DNA of 64,000 nucleotides, taken from positions 744,001-808,000 of the forward strand of contig NC_008577.1 in NCBI RefSeq assembly GCF_000203935.1, given 5' to 3'. A program made the position numbers and the translations under genes. Below, in pieces: positions 27,517-35,892 of the stretch. Position 1 is the stretch's first letter. Each line of letters begins with the position of its first letter. The stretch is from Shewanella sp. ANA-3 (GTDB lineage Bacteria > Pseudomonadota > Gammaproteobacteria > Enterobacterales > Shewanellaceae). The notes under the pieces are model-generated. The model ran no database searches. It was not told where the DNA came from and saw only the letters and a program-made list of their open reading frames with translations.

Positions 27517-28872
27517 ATGTCTCTTGTTGTCGCAAAATTTGGTGGTACCTCAGTCGCCGATTACGGTGCAATGAATCGCTGCGCCGATATCGTACTGGGC
27601 AATCCCGATTGTCGTTTAGTGGTGGTTAGCGCCTCCAGTGGCGTGACTAACCTCTTGGTTGAACTCACTCAAGAGTCAATGAACGACGATGGTCGTTTAC
27701 AGCGCTTAAAGCAAATTGCGCAAATTCAATACGCTATCTTAGATAAACTGGGTCGCCCCAACGACGTAGCTGCGGCATTGGATAAGCTGTTAAGCCGTAT
27801 GGCGGTATTGAGCGAAGCGCTAGCATCCCAGCGCAGCAAGGCCACCATGGATGAGTTATTGTCCCTTGGCGAGCAGTGCTCGTCGGCATTATTTGCGGCG
27901 GTATTGCGGGAAAAAGGCGCTAACTCGAGTGCCTTCGATGTGCGCAGAGTGCTGCGCACCGACAGCCATTTTGGCCGCGCCGAGCCACAGGTTGAGCAAA
28001 TTGCCATTCTCTCACGTGAGCATTTACTGCCGCTGTTATCTGAACAAGTGATTGTGACTCAAGGCTTTATTGGCTCAGATGAGGCAGGGCAAACCACCAC
28101 GCTTGGCCGTGGCGGTAGCGACTATTCTGCGGCACTGTTAGCCGAAGCCTTAAAAGCCTCTGCGGTTGAGATTTGGACCGATGTGGCCGGGATTTACACG
28201 ACCGATCCGCGCCTTGCGCCAAACGCGCACCCTATTGCCGAAATCAGTTTTAACGAAGCCGCCGAAATGGCGACTTTCGGTGCTAAAGTGCTGCATCCTG
28301 CGACGATTCTGCCTGCTGTGCGCCAGCAAATTCAAGTGTTTGTCGGCTCGAGTAAGGAGCCTGAAAAGGGCGGTACTTGGATCCGTCATCAGGTTGAAGA
28401 TGCGCCCGTGTTTCGCGCGGTTGCGCTGCGCCGCGACCAAACGCTACTCAATTTACACAGCCTGCAAATGTTGCATGCACAGGGCTTCTTGGCTGAAACC
28501 TTTGCCACCTTGGCAAGGCATAAGATCAGTGTGGACTTGATCACCACCTCCGAAGTTAACGTATCGCTCACTCTAGATAAAACTGGCTCTGATTCGAGCG
28601 GCCAGGGGCTATTGAGCGAAGCGCTGTTGCAGGAATTATCACAGCATTGCCGCGTGCGTGTTGAAGATGGTTTAGCACTGGTGGCGATTATCGGTAACCG
28701 CATTGCCACCACAGCGGGCATTTGTCGCCGAGTGTTTGAAGTGCTCGAGCCCCACAATGTGCGCATGATCTGCCAAGGTGCCAGCCCACATAACTTGTGC
28801 GTATTGGTAGCCGAATCTGAAGCGGCGCAAGTGGTTAAAGCGCTGCACGAAAACCTGTTCGAAGGTGCGTAA
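27517..28872 (+). CDS. lysC: Lysine-sensitive aspartokinase LysC
   Basis: Phosphorylates aspartate as the first step toward lysine, threonine and methionine. 451 residues, close to E. coli aspartokinase III (449). N-terminal kinase motif VAKFGGTSVAD, the catalytic-domain motif GRGGSDYSAALLA, and two ACT regulatory domains after about residue 300. The ATG at 27517 is chosen because GGAGGT sits 8 nt upstream and the conserved N-terminus begins there. The riboswitch upstream and the lysine-type size agree. Confidence 0.94.
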   Translation: MSLVVAKFGGTSVADYGAMNRCADIVLGNPDCRLVVVSASSGVTNLLVELTQESMNDDGRLQRLKQIAQIQYAILDKLGRPNDVAAALDKLLSRMAVLSEALASQRSKATMDELLSLGEQCSSALFAAVLREKGANSSAFDVRRVLRTDSHFGRAEPQVEQIAILSREHLLPLLSEQVIVTQGFIGSDEAGQTTTLGRGGSDYSAALLAEALKASAVEIWTDVAGIYTTDPRLAPNAHPIAEISFNEAAEMATFGAKVLHPATILPAVRQQIQVFVGSSKEPEKGGTWIRHQVEDAPVFRAVALRRDQTLLNLHSLQMLHAQGFLAETFATLARHKISVDLITTSEVNVSLTLDKTGSDSSGQGLLSEALLQELSQHCRVRVEDGLALVAIIGNRIATTAGICRRVFEVLEPHNVRMICQGASPHNLCVLVAESEAAQVVKALHENLFEGA

Positions 28873-28873
28873 T

Positions 28874-29989
28874 ATGCAACCGACTGCGTCGTCTTTAACC
28901 ATTGGGGAGCTTGCCGCAGGGCAAGCACTCACCCTGCCGATTTACCACTTTAAGCCAAGTGGCCATGCCGCTGGCCCTAAAGTGTATATTCAGGCCAATG
29001 TCCACGGCGCCGAGGTGCAGGGCAACGCGGTGATTTTTCAGTTGATGAAGCAGCTCGAGCGCTGCGACATCTTAGGGGAAATAACCTTAGTGCCCTTGGC
29101 AAATCCGCTGGGGATCAATCAAAAGAGTGGCGAGTTTACGCTGGGGCGTTTTGACCCTATCACAGGGGCAAACTGGAACCGCGAGTACTTAAATCACTCG
29201 ATTGATTTAGCCGCTTGGTACCGTGAGCATGCTGAGCTGAGCGATAGCGCGCTTATCCAAGCTTACCGCAGCACTTTAGTCGAGGCGTGTCAGCAGCGTT
29301 TACGCAATGAGTGGGGCGTGACGACTGGCCACAGATTAGCGGTTAACCTGCAGGCCATGGCCCACGAGGCGGATATAGTACTCGATCTGCATACTGGGCC
29401 TAAATCCTGTAAACACTTGTATTGCCCAGAATATGATATTGCGGCGGCGCAGTATTTCTCGATTCCTTACACCTTAGTGATCCCCAATAGTTTTGGCGGG
29501 GCTATGGATGAAGCGGCATTTTGCCCTTGGTGGCAATTGAGTGAAGTCGCGAAAGCACAGGGGCGAGATCTCGAGATTGCCGTTTCGGCCTTTACCTTAG
29601 AACTGGCGAGCCAAGAACGCATTTGCCTCGAGGATGCTTTAGTCGATGCTCAGGGGATTTTGGCCTACTTGAGTCATCGTGGGGTGATCGCCGAGCGAGT
29701 GGCGCCCGCAAAGATGCCGCGTTTTGGCTGTTATCTTAAGGATTACAAAAAGTACCATGCGCCTATGGCGGGATTGGTGGAATATGTGGCGCCCGTGGGA
29801 GAGCAACTGGCGGCGGGTGAGACCTTAGTTAATCTGCTGCGCCTTGACTTATATGGTAGTGAGCGGGAGCTGACGGCGCTTAGCTTGCCGCAGGATTGTG
29901 TGCCCATACTCCATTTTGCCTCGGCGTCAGTGCATCAAGGCACCGAGCTGTATAAAGTCATGACAAATCTGTTTGAGTTGCCGCAGTAA
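28874..29989 (+). CDS. Succinylglutamate desuccinylase/aspartoacylase-family zinc hydrolase
   Basis: 371-residue member of the AstE/ASPA family (M14-like zinc amidohydrolases). Zinc ligands are seen in QANVHGAEVQGN (His and Glu) and VLDLHTGP (third His), with the C-terminal beta domain typical of the family (AGLVEYVAPVGEQLAAGE). It starts one base after the lysC stop and lacks its own promoter, so it should respond to the same lysine riboswitch. Substrate is unknown; an N-acyl amino acid linked to lysine metabolism is an inference from the operon. Confidence 0.8.
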   Translation: MQPTASSLTIGELAAGQALTLPIYHFKPSGHAAGPKVYIQANVHGAEVQGNAVIFQLMKQLERCDILGEITLVPLANPLGINQKSGEFTLGRFDPITGANWNREYLNHSIDLAAWYREHAELSDSALIQAYRSTLVEACQQRLRNEWGVTTGHRLAVNLQAMAHEADIVLDLHTGPKSCKHLYCPEYDIAAAQYFSIPYTLVIPNSFGGAMDEAAFCPWWQLSEVAKAQGRDLEIAVSAFTLELASQERICLEDALVDAQGILAYLSHRGVIAERVAPAKMPRFGCYLKDYKKYHAPMAGLVEYVAPVGEQLAAGETLVNLLRLDLYGSERELTALSLPQDCVPILHFASASVHQGTELYKVMTNLFELPQ

Positions 29990-30008
29990 CGGCAATCCAC
30001 AAAACAAA

Positions 30009-30037
30009 ACGCCAATCATGTGATTGGCGTTTTTTAT
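30009..30037. terminator. Bidirectional terminator after the lysC operon
   Basis: AACGCCAATCA pairs with TGATTGGCGTT, with T tract on the plus strand and A run on the other side. It lies between convergent genes. Confidence 0.88.
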
Positions 30038-30043
30038 TCCAAT

Positions 30044-31021
30044 CTACAACCACTTAAAGCGATAGAAGAGTGCCATTTGCAGGGCGACCAGCGAGATAAG
30101 AATGCCGCAGAAGGTCGCAAAGGCCCAAGTGTTATCCGCACCGGGAATGCCGCCAATATTCACCCCAAGCAAGCCGGTTAAAAAGCCTAGCGGTAAGAAG
30201 ATTGCCGAGACTAAGGATAAGAAATACAAGCGCTTGTTTAGCTGCTCCGATTGTTGGCTGAGTAATTCTTCCTGGGTCACATTGGCTCGGTCACGCAGGG
30301 CGTCTAAGTCTTCAATGGTGCGGATCAGTTTGTCCGTGGTTTCACGCATCTTGAGTCTTTCGGGCTCGTTAAACAGCACAAATTGATCGGACAGCATCTT
30401 AGCGTAAGCTTCTTTCTGCGGGCCTAAATAACGTCGTAGCGCCACGGTTTGCCTGCGTAGCTCGGCGATATCTGTGCGTAAGTCTTTTACATTGCCAGAG
30501 ACTACTTGTTCTTCTAACTCAGACAGCTGCTCTTCGAGGGTGTCGATAAAATCCACTTTACGGGTGGTGAGTCTTTCGCATACGGCGACGATAAAGTCCC
30601 CTGTGGTGGTGGGGCCTGCGCCTTCCATAATGAGTTCGGCAACATCTTTGACTGAGAGCAACTCACGATCGCAGGTTGAGATAATCCGCTGTTTATCGGC
30701 GTAAATACGCACCGCGACCATGTCTTCTGGGGCTGAATTGGGGTTTAAGTTAACCCCGCGTAGGGCCAGCAAAACGCCTTCACCAGCCAGTACGGCCCGC
30801 GGGCGAGTATCCTGGGCGAGCAGGGCGTCACTTTCGACTTTATTCAAGCCGCTATTTAATACCCAGTGGCGGGCTTTTTTGTGGCGATAACGTAGGTGTA
30901 TCCAGATCAGCCCATCATTGGGATCCCAGTTCTCAAGCTCTTCTGGGGTTAAGGTTGACCCCGCGCGCGCGCCGCTAAGCACTAAGCTGTAGATAAATCC
31001 ATCGTGCATATCGCATTCCAT
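30044..31021 (-). CDS. zntB: CorA/ZntB-family divalent metal transporter
   Basis: 325-residue inner-membrane protein of the 2-TM metal ion transporter family. A large charged N-terminal cytosolic domain with a long stalk helix is followed by two C-terminal membrane helices. The selectivity motif reads GVNIGGIPG, the ZntB form rather than the GMNFxxMPE of Mg-type CorA. Zinc transport (efflux or uptake is debated in the family) is therefore likely. An alternative start four codons later is possible. Confidence 0.82.
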   Translation of the reverse strand: MECDMHDGFIYSLVLSGARAGSTLTPEELENWDPNDGLIWIHLRYRHKKARHWVLNSGLNKVESDALLAQDTRPRAVLAGEGVLLALRGVNLNPNSAPEDMVAVRIYADKQRIISTCDRELLSVKDVAELIMEGAGPTTTGDFIVAVCERLTTRKVDFIDTLEEQLSELEEQVVSGNVKDLRTDIAELRRQTVALRRYLGPQKEAYAKMLSDQFVLFNEPERLKMRETTDKLIRTIEDLDALRDRANVTQEELLSQQSEQLNKRLYFLSLVSAIFLPLGFLTGLLGVNIGGIPGADNTWAFATFCGILISLVALQMALFYRFKWL

Positions 31022-31189
31022 CTCTTGCTAAATCATGGACTCAAGCTAACTGATTTCGTTGTGAAAATGAAGTCTAGGCGATGATTGTGCTGACAATTGC
31101 AGCCCTTGGTGGGGCTAAATTGCTGGCCAAGCAAGTTACGATGAAATAGATTAAAATTAGCCATAGTTGTAATGCATTGAGAAGATAAA

Positions 31190-31564
31190 ATGGAATATGA
31201 ATTTCGGCGTAACAGTTTGACGGGCACTTATTTAGCCAGCTTTAGTATGGACCATGAAGTGCTGGGCCAATGGTTTTCGGAAGAGTTAGGGCCAGAGTTA
31301 GCCAAAATTCAACAAGTGCTCGATATTATCAAAGAAATTCAAGCGGGTAAGCGTGATTCTTGGCGGTTAATTGGCGGCGATCTCACCCTAGATCTGGATG
31401 AAGAGCAGGCGCGCATTTATGCCAATGCCTTAGGTTTTGAGCAAGAGTATGAACTCGAGGAATCGATGTCCCTCTACGATGCGGAATCGGAAGCCTATTG
31501 TGGATTAGAAGATTTAGAGGAAGCTCTGCTAAGTTGGTATGAGTTTGTGCAAAAAGGGCGATAG
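31190..31564 (+). CDS. yacL: UPF0231/YacL-family protein
   Basis: 124-residue acidic cytosolic protein. The start MEYEFRRNSLTGTYLASFSM and the conserved WRLIGGDLTLDLD and LEEALLSWYEFV stretches are those of the YacL family. Function is unknown. Single gene with its own terminator. Confidence 0.86.
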   Translation: MEYEFRRNSLTGTYLASFSMDHEVLGQWFSEELGPELAKIQQVLDIIKEIQAGKRDSWRLIGGDLTLDLDEEQARIYANALGFEQEYELEESMSLYDAESEAYCGLEDLEEALLSWYEFVQKGR

Positions 31565-31589
31565 CACAAATTTCTACTCCTGCAGACAA

Positions 31590-31622
31590 TAAAGGCAATC
31601 GATTGATTGCCTTTGTTTTTTA
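31590..31622. terminator. Terminator between yacL and narP
   Basis: AAAGGCAATC pairs with GATTGCCTTT, followed by GTTTTTT on the plus strand; usable by both convergent genes. Confidence 0.85.
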
Positions 31623-31652
31623 GCTTAGTGCTGAACCACTCGATTTGAAGCG

Positions 31653-32282
31653 TTAGTTGTTCAGATACCTTACCGCCATTTCGGTTCTCGACTTGGCATT
31701 GGCCTTACGCAGCAGATTTTTAACGTGTACTTTTACCGTGCCTTCACTGATATGTAAGTGCTCTGAAATCATCCGGTTACTTAACCCTTCTGCCAGCTGT
31801 TGCAGGATCTGTAGTTCCCTTGGCGTGAGGCTTGAAATCCATTCCTGCTCATCGGCGGCATTTTTAAGCTCGTACAGATATTCTTCAACTTCATCGCTGA
31901 TCACTCTGTGGCCCAACATGGCATTTTTGAGCTTATCGAGCAGCAGATCCGGCTCGGTATCTTTAAGCAAATATCCGTCGGCGCCCGCGCGTAGCAGTCG
32001 AATAACATCTTGTTTGGCATCCGACACTGTGAGGATTACTATCCGTGAGGTCACGCCTTCCTGGCGCATGGCATTGAGGGTATCGAGTCCTGTCATTCCC
32101 TTCATATTCAGATCCAGCAGTACAATATCGGGCTCATCGGTGGCAACGGCGCTTAAGGCATCTAAGCCTCCGCCGACTTCGCCGAAGAGACTAAAATCTG
32201 GATCGGAGGCGATCAGTTGGCAGATCCCTTTACGTAGGAGGGGATGGTCATCGACCACGAGGACTGAATAAGGTTTACCCAT
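31653..32282 (-). CDS. narP: Nitrate/nitrite response regulator NarP
   Basis: 209-residue NarL/FixJ regulator. Receiver domain with VVDDHPLLRKG, phospho-acceptor Asp in IVLLDLNMKGMTG and Lys in YLLKDTE; C-terminal LuxR helix-turn-helix (LTPRELQILQQLAEG, HISEGTVKVHVKN). It overlaps narQ by 8 nt and lies two genes from nrfA, its expected target in Shewanella. NarP rather than NarL is chosen from the pairing with a NarQ-type sensor and lack of a narX-like gene. Confidence 0.86.
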   Translation of the reverse strand: MGKPYSVLVVDDHPLLRKGICQLIASDPDFSLFGEVGGGLDALSAVATDEPDIVLLDLNMKGMTGLDTLNAMRQEGVTSRIVILTVSDAKQDVIRLLRAGADGYLLKDTEPDLLLDKLKNAMLGHRVISDEVEEYLYELKNAADEQEWISSLTPRELQILQQLAEGLSNRMISEHLHISEGTVKVHVKNLLRKANAKSRTEMAVRYLNN

Positions 32283-34098
32283 GTGTAGGCTCCTGTTGGG
32301 AAGGGAAGATTAAAGTAACTTTGGTTCCCTGTGACAAATTGGATTTGTTATTAGACGCTAAGGGCACATCCGGTTGTTCTTGGTCTAGTTGTTCGGTAAT
32401 TCCCTTGCTATTAGTGTGCGTATCATTGCTACTAAATACAACAGTACCGGCTAATTTACTGGCACGCTCATGCATGATCCCTATGCCAAAGTGTTGATCC
32501 CGCTCCTTTAGATAGCCAATTCCTATACCGTTATCGCTCACACTGATATTGACCATGCCATTGTCATCTTTATAACAGCGAATATTGATCTGGCTGGCAT
32601 TGGCATGTTTTATCGCGTTGAGTGTAGCCTCACGGGTGATCTGCAGAATATGAATATGCTGCTTCGCCTCGAGCCATTGGGGCGAGAGTTTGTAATCGAG
32701 ATGGATCTTGATATCGGTATTGGCCCTAAGCTGTTCTAGCATGGCTTCCATCGCGTTCTTCAGATTCGGTTCTTTGATGGTTAATCTGAAGGTGGATAAT
32801 AACTCCCTGAGCTGTACATAGGCTGTACTGACGCCTTCATTGATTTCCGTCAGTTGCCCCTCGATCGCAGGGCTGCGGCAACTATGATCTAAGTTTTTGC
32901 GCAGCAAGCTAATTTGGATTTTGAGGAAGGACAGTACCTGACCGAGGGAGTCGTGTAATTCCCTAGCAATCACTCCGCGTTCTTCCATCAAGGCCAGTTG
33001 CTGGCGTTGCTCGGTGGCGTTATGGATGACGATGGAGCGAGTGAGCATGATGGCGAAGTTTTTAAACAGCGGTGTATTCGTATCCTGCGCTGAAATAAGC
33101 TCTAAGTAACCTAAATCTGCCTGCTCAAATTGCAGTGGGAAGCGGGTGCTGTTTTGGGTATCTTCTGGCCAGCCACCATCGGCTTCAACCACTTCTAACT
33201 CTTGCTCTGGGTACTGAATAATGAGCCGTAAATAGTCGATAGACTCATAATCTTTTAATTGATTTAACGCCGCTCTAAGTGCCTTGTAATCGAGTTTATT
33301 CGCGTTAAGCGTCAATAGGTTATCGTATAAAAACGCGAGTTCATTATTTGCCCTAGTGAGCGCGAGAGTCTTTTCGGCCACTTGGGATTCTAAGTTACCA
33401 TACAGGGTCGCGAGCTCGCGGGCGGTTTTTTGCAGCGCGTGGGTCAGGGCGGTGAGCTCAATATATTCGGTCTCGGGCATTTCTATCTCGAAGTTACCCT
33501 TTGAAATGGTGTTGGCCGATTCCATTAACTGCTGTAAGGGGACAACAACTTTTCGTTTGGTAAAACGTACCGCTAAAAAGGCGATGGCGAGCATTAGCCC
33601 GAGTCCAAAGATCTGGCTCGCGGCAAGCAGGCGCAGCTTAAAGGCGGCGTGGTGCTCCATTTCTAACACCAATAAATCAATGGTATCGACAAAGTCCTTG
33701 AGCGAGGCGGCGTAATCGCGGGAGTTTTCCTGCTCAATGTAGTACTTCATCACCAGCCATTTATCGATAACGAGCTGATACTGATCGGCGATTTTTTTCG
33801 GGCTAAGCCAACCTGTGGAAGGTTGCAATGCCTCGGAGTGCAAGGTGTTTTCAAACTCGGCAATCTTCTCTTGGGCGGCGTCACTGCCCGAATTGGCATA
33901 AAACATCAGCCGATAACTTTGCATCCGCAGTGAACCCGAGGCGTTGATGGCCTTTGCATCGCCTAAACTGTAAGACAAATTGATGATTGCGAAGATGGCC
34001 AAGCTGCTAGAAAGCAAAATCAGTACTAACATTAAACCCAAAATTTTAGAGGTAAGGCTGCCTCGTTTCATATGTCCATTACCTAATATATGGGCCAT
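32275..34098 (-). CDS. narQ: Nitrate/nitrite sensor kinase NarQ
   Basis: 607-residue membrane kinase. N-terminal membrane helix, periplasmic sensor region starting with the P-box-like KAINASGSLRMQSYRLM (the nitrate-binding signature), a second membrane helix near residue 170, HAMP, a signalling coil, HisKA_3 with the phospho-acceptor His in ARELHDSLGQVLSF, and C-terminal HATPase (SDNGIGIG). Cotranscribed with narP and divergent from nrfA. The order sensor-then-regulator with 8-nt overlap is consistent with a cognate pair. Confidence 0.87.
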   Translation of the reverse strand: MAHILGNGHMKRGSLTSKILGLMLVLILLSSSLAIFAIINLSYSLGDAKAINASGSLRMQSYRLMFYANSGSDAAQEKIAEFENTLHSEALQPSTGWLSPKKIADQYQLVIDKWLVMKYYIEQENSRDYAASLKDFVDTIDLLVLEMEHHAAFKLRLLAASQIFGLGLMLAIAFLAVRFTKRKVVVPLQQLMESANTISKGNFEIEMPETEYIELTALTHALQKTARELATLYGNLESQVAEKTLALTRANNELAFLYDNLLTLNANKLDYKALRAALNQLKDYESIDYLRLIIQYPEQELEVVEADGGWPEDTQNSTRFPLQFEQADLGYLELISAQDTNTPLFKNFAIMLTRSIVIHNATEQRQQLALMEERGVIARELHDSLGQVLSFLKIQISLLRKNLDHSCRSPAIEGQLTEINEGVSTAYVQLRELLSTFRLTIKEPNLKNAMEAMLEQLRANTDIKIHLDYKLSPQWLEAKQHIHILQITREATLNAIKHANASQINIRCYKDDNGMVNISVSDNGIGIGYLKERDQHFGIGIMHERASKLAGTVVFSSNDTHTNSKGITEQLDQEQPDVPLASNNKSNLSQGTKVTLIFPSQQEPTHG

Positions 34099-34191
34099 TG
34101 ATTTAATGGCACTTTAGTCGTGTTTTACATTAGAAAATAATGTACTACATTAACGAAAACATAAAAGTGTGAACAACAACACTATTACATT

Positions 34192-34205
34192 TTGATCTAG
34201 CGCAA
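34192..34205. promoter_or_regulatory. FNR/EtrA-like site upstream of nrfA
   Basis: TTGATCTAGCGCAA, identical to the site at 5024 in the ttr region, 109 bp upstream of the nrfA start and 94 bp upstream of narQ. Confidence 0.5.
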
Positions 34206-34218
34206 ACTTCGTTCTAGA

Positions 34219-34234
34219 TACCCCCTAAGAGGTA
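34219..34234. promoter_or_regulatory. NarP-type 7-2-7 palindrome upstream of nrfA
   Basis: TACCCCC-TA-AGAGGTA: two heptamers facing each other with 2-bp spacing, the arrangement NarP prefers. The right half fits the heptamer consensus fully and the left misses one base. It lies 80 bp before nrfA. Confidence 0.6.
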
Positions 34235-34313
34235 TGTCTTTGGAGGGTTTAAGCCACTAACTTTGGCCTTGGAGATGTCGTGATTTATTAAAATAATGCA
34301 ACACGGAGATGAG

Positions 34314-35717
34314 ATGATGAAGAAGATGACAGGTAAGTCCTTTGCACTCAGTGCATTGGTTGCCGCGAGCTTCATGGCGGCGGGTGCGATGGCAAGCGAT
34401 AAGACCGAGCCACGCAACGAAGTATACAAAGATAAGTTTGCTAATCAATACAATAGCTGGCATGACACCGCAAAAAGTGAAGAGATCACCGACGCATTAG
34501 CGGGCGATCCTAGCTTAGTAATTCTGTGGGCCGGTTATGGTTTCGCAAAAGACTACAACGCACCTCGCGGCCACATGTATGCCGTGACTGACGTTCGTAA
34601 CACCCTACGTACTGGCGCACCAGCCAATGCCGAAGACGGCCCAATGCCAATGGCATGTTGGAGCTGTAAGAGCCCTGATGTACCTCGTCTGATCGAAGAA
34701 CAAGGCGAAGAGGGTTACTTCAAAGGCAAGTGGGCTAAAGGTGGTCCAGAAGTCGTTAACACTATCGGTTGTAGCGACTGCCACGAAAAAGGCACCCCAA
34801 AACTACGCATTTCACGTCCATTCGCTGAGCGCGCAATGGAAACTATCGGCACACCATTCGACAAAGCTTCGAAGAAAGACAAGCAATCTATGGTTTGCGG
34901 TCAGTGCCACGTTGAATACTATTTCGAGAAGAAAGACGATCGCAAAGGTTTCGTAAAATTCCCATGGGATTCAGGTACTACTGTTGAACAAATGGAAGCT
35001 TACTACGATGCTATCGAGTTCTCTGACTGGACTCATGCGCTGTCTAAGACACCAATGCTGAAGGCACAACACCCTGGTTATGAAACTTGGAAACTGGGCG
35101 TACACGGTAAGAATGATGTGAGCTGTGTTGACTGTCACATGCCTAAAGTGACTAACGACAAAGGTCGTAAGTACACAGATCATAAAGTGGGTAACCCATT
35201 CGATCGCTTCGACGAAACCTGTGCAACTTGCCATAGCCAAAGCAAAGAGTTCTTAGAAGGCATCACTAAAGAGCGTTATGCCAAAGTGAAAGAGCTGAAA
35301 GCTCGCGCTGAAGGTCAATTAGTGAAAGCACACTTCGAAGCCGCTAAAGCGTGGGAAGTGGGTGCCACCGAAGCTGAAATGAAGCCAATCCTGACTGATA
35401 TCCGTCACGCTCAATGGCGCTGGGACTTCGCGATTGCTTCTCACGGTGTTGCGGCTCACGCGCCAGAAGAAGCACTGCGTATCCTAGGTACTGCGGTTGA
35501 TAAAGCGGCTGATGCTCGCGTGAAATTAGCCCAATTACTGGCGAAGAAAGGCGTGACTGACGCGGTTGCTATCCCTGATATCTCTACCAAAGCGAAAGCT
35601 CAAGCTGCACTGGGTATGGACATGGACAAGATGAATGCAGAGAAAGAAGCATTCAAGAAAGACGTGTTACCTAAGTGGGATGAAGAAGCGAAAAAACGCG
35701 AAGCAACTTACAAGTAA
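34314..35717 (+). CDS. nrfA: Pentahaem cytochrome c nitrite reductase NrfA
   Basis: Periplasmic enzyme reducing nitrite to ammonium with six electrons. The active-site haem has the lysine-ligated motif CWSCK (Cys ~115), and four further CxxCH motifs follow: CSDCH, CGQCH, CVDCH and CATCH. A Sec signal peptide ends near AGAMASDK. I start at 34314 because GGAG lies 5 nt upstream, giving 467 residues, the length I recall for S. oneidensis NrfA. No nrfBCD genes adjoin it, consistent with Shewanella, where CymA supplies electrons. Confidence 0.96.
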   Translation: MMKKMTGKSFALSALVAASFMAAGAMASDKTEPRNEVYKDKFANQYNSWHDTAKSEEITDALAGDPSLVILWAGYGFAKDYNAPRGHMYAVTDVRNTLRTGAPANAEDGPMPMACWSCKSPDVPRLIEEQGEEGYFKGKWAKGGPEVVNTIGCSDCHEKGTPKLRISRPFAERAMETIGTPFDKASKKDKQSMVCGQCHVEYYFEKKDDRKGFVKFPWDSGTTVEQMEAYYDAIEFSDWTHALSKTPMLKAQHPGYETWKLGVHGKNDVSCVDCHMPKVTNDKGRKYTDHKVGNPFDRFDETCATCHSQSKEFLEGITKERYAKVKELKARAEGQLVKAHFEAAKAWEVGATEAEMKPILTDIRHAQWRWDFAIASHGVAAHAPEEALRILGTAVDKAADARVKLAQLLAKKGVTDAVAIPDISTKAKAQAALGMDMDKMNAEKEAFKKDVLPKWDEEAKKREATYK

Positions 35718-35752
35718 ACATCCTTGAATATGAGCTAACCCCTCATAGTAAA

Positions 35753-35790
35753 GTCCCCGCAATTTAGGTTGCGGGGGCTTTTTATTTTAA
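35753..35790 (+). terminator. Terminator of nrfA
   Basis: GTCCCCGCAA pairs with TTGCGGGGGC around ATTTAGG-type loop, followed by TTTTTATTTT. Confidence 0.9.
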
Positions 35791-35892
35791 CGGTCGATTT
35801 GTTTGTTCGGGCTTATTCAAGCTAGATGCTTGTTTGGCATTAACAAGGCATGACGGCATCACAGCCACAGTGCTTGCTTTTACAGAATCAAT

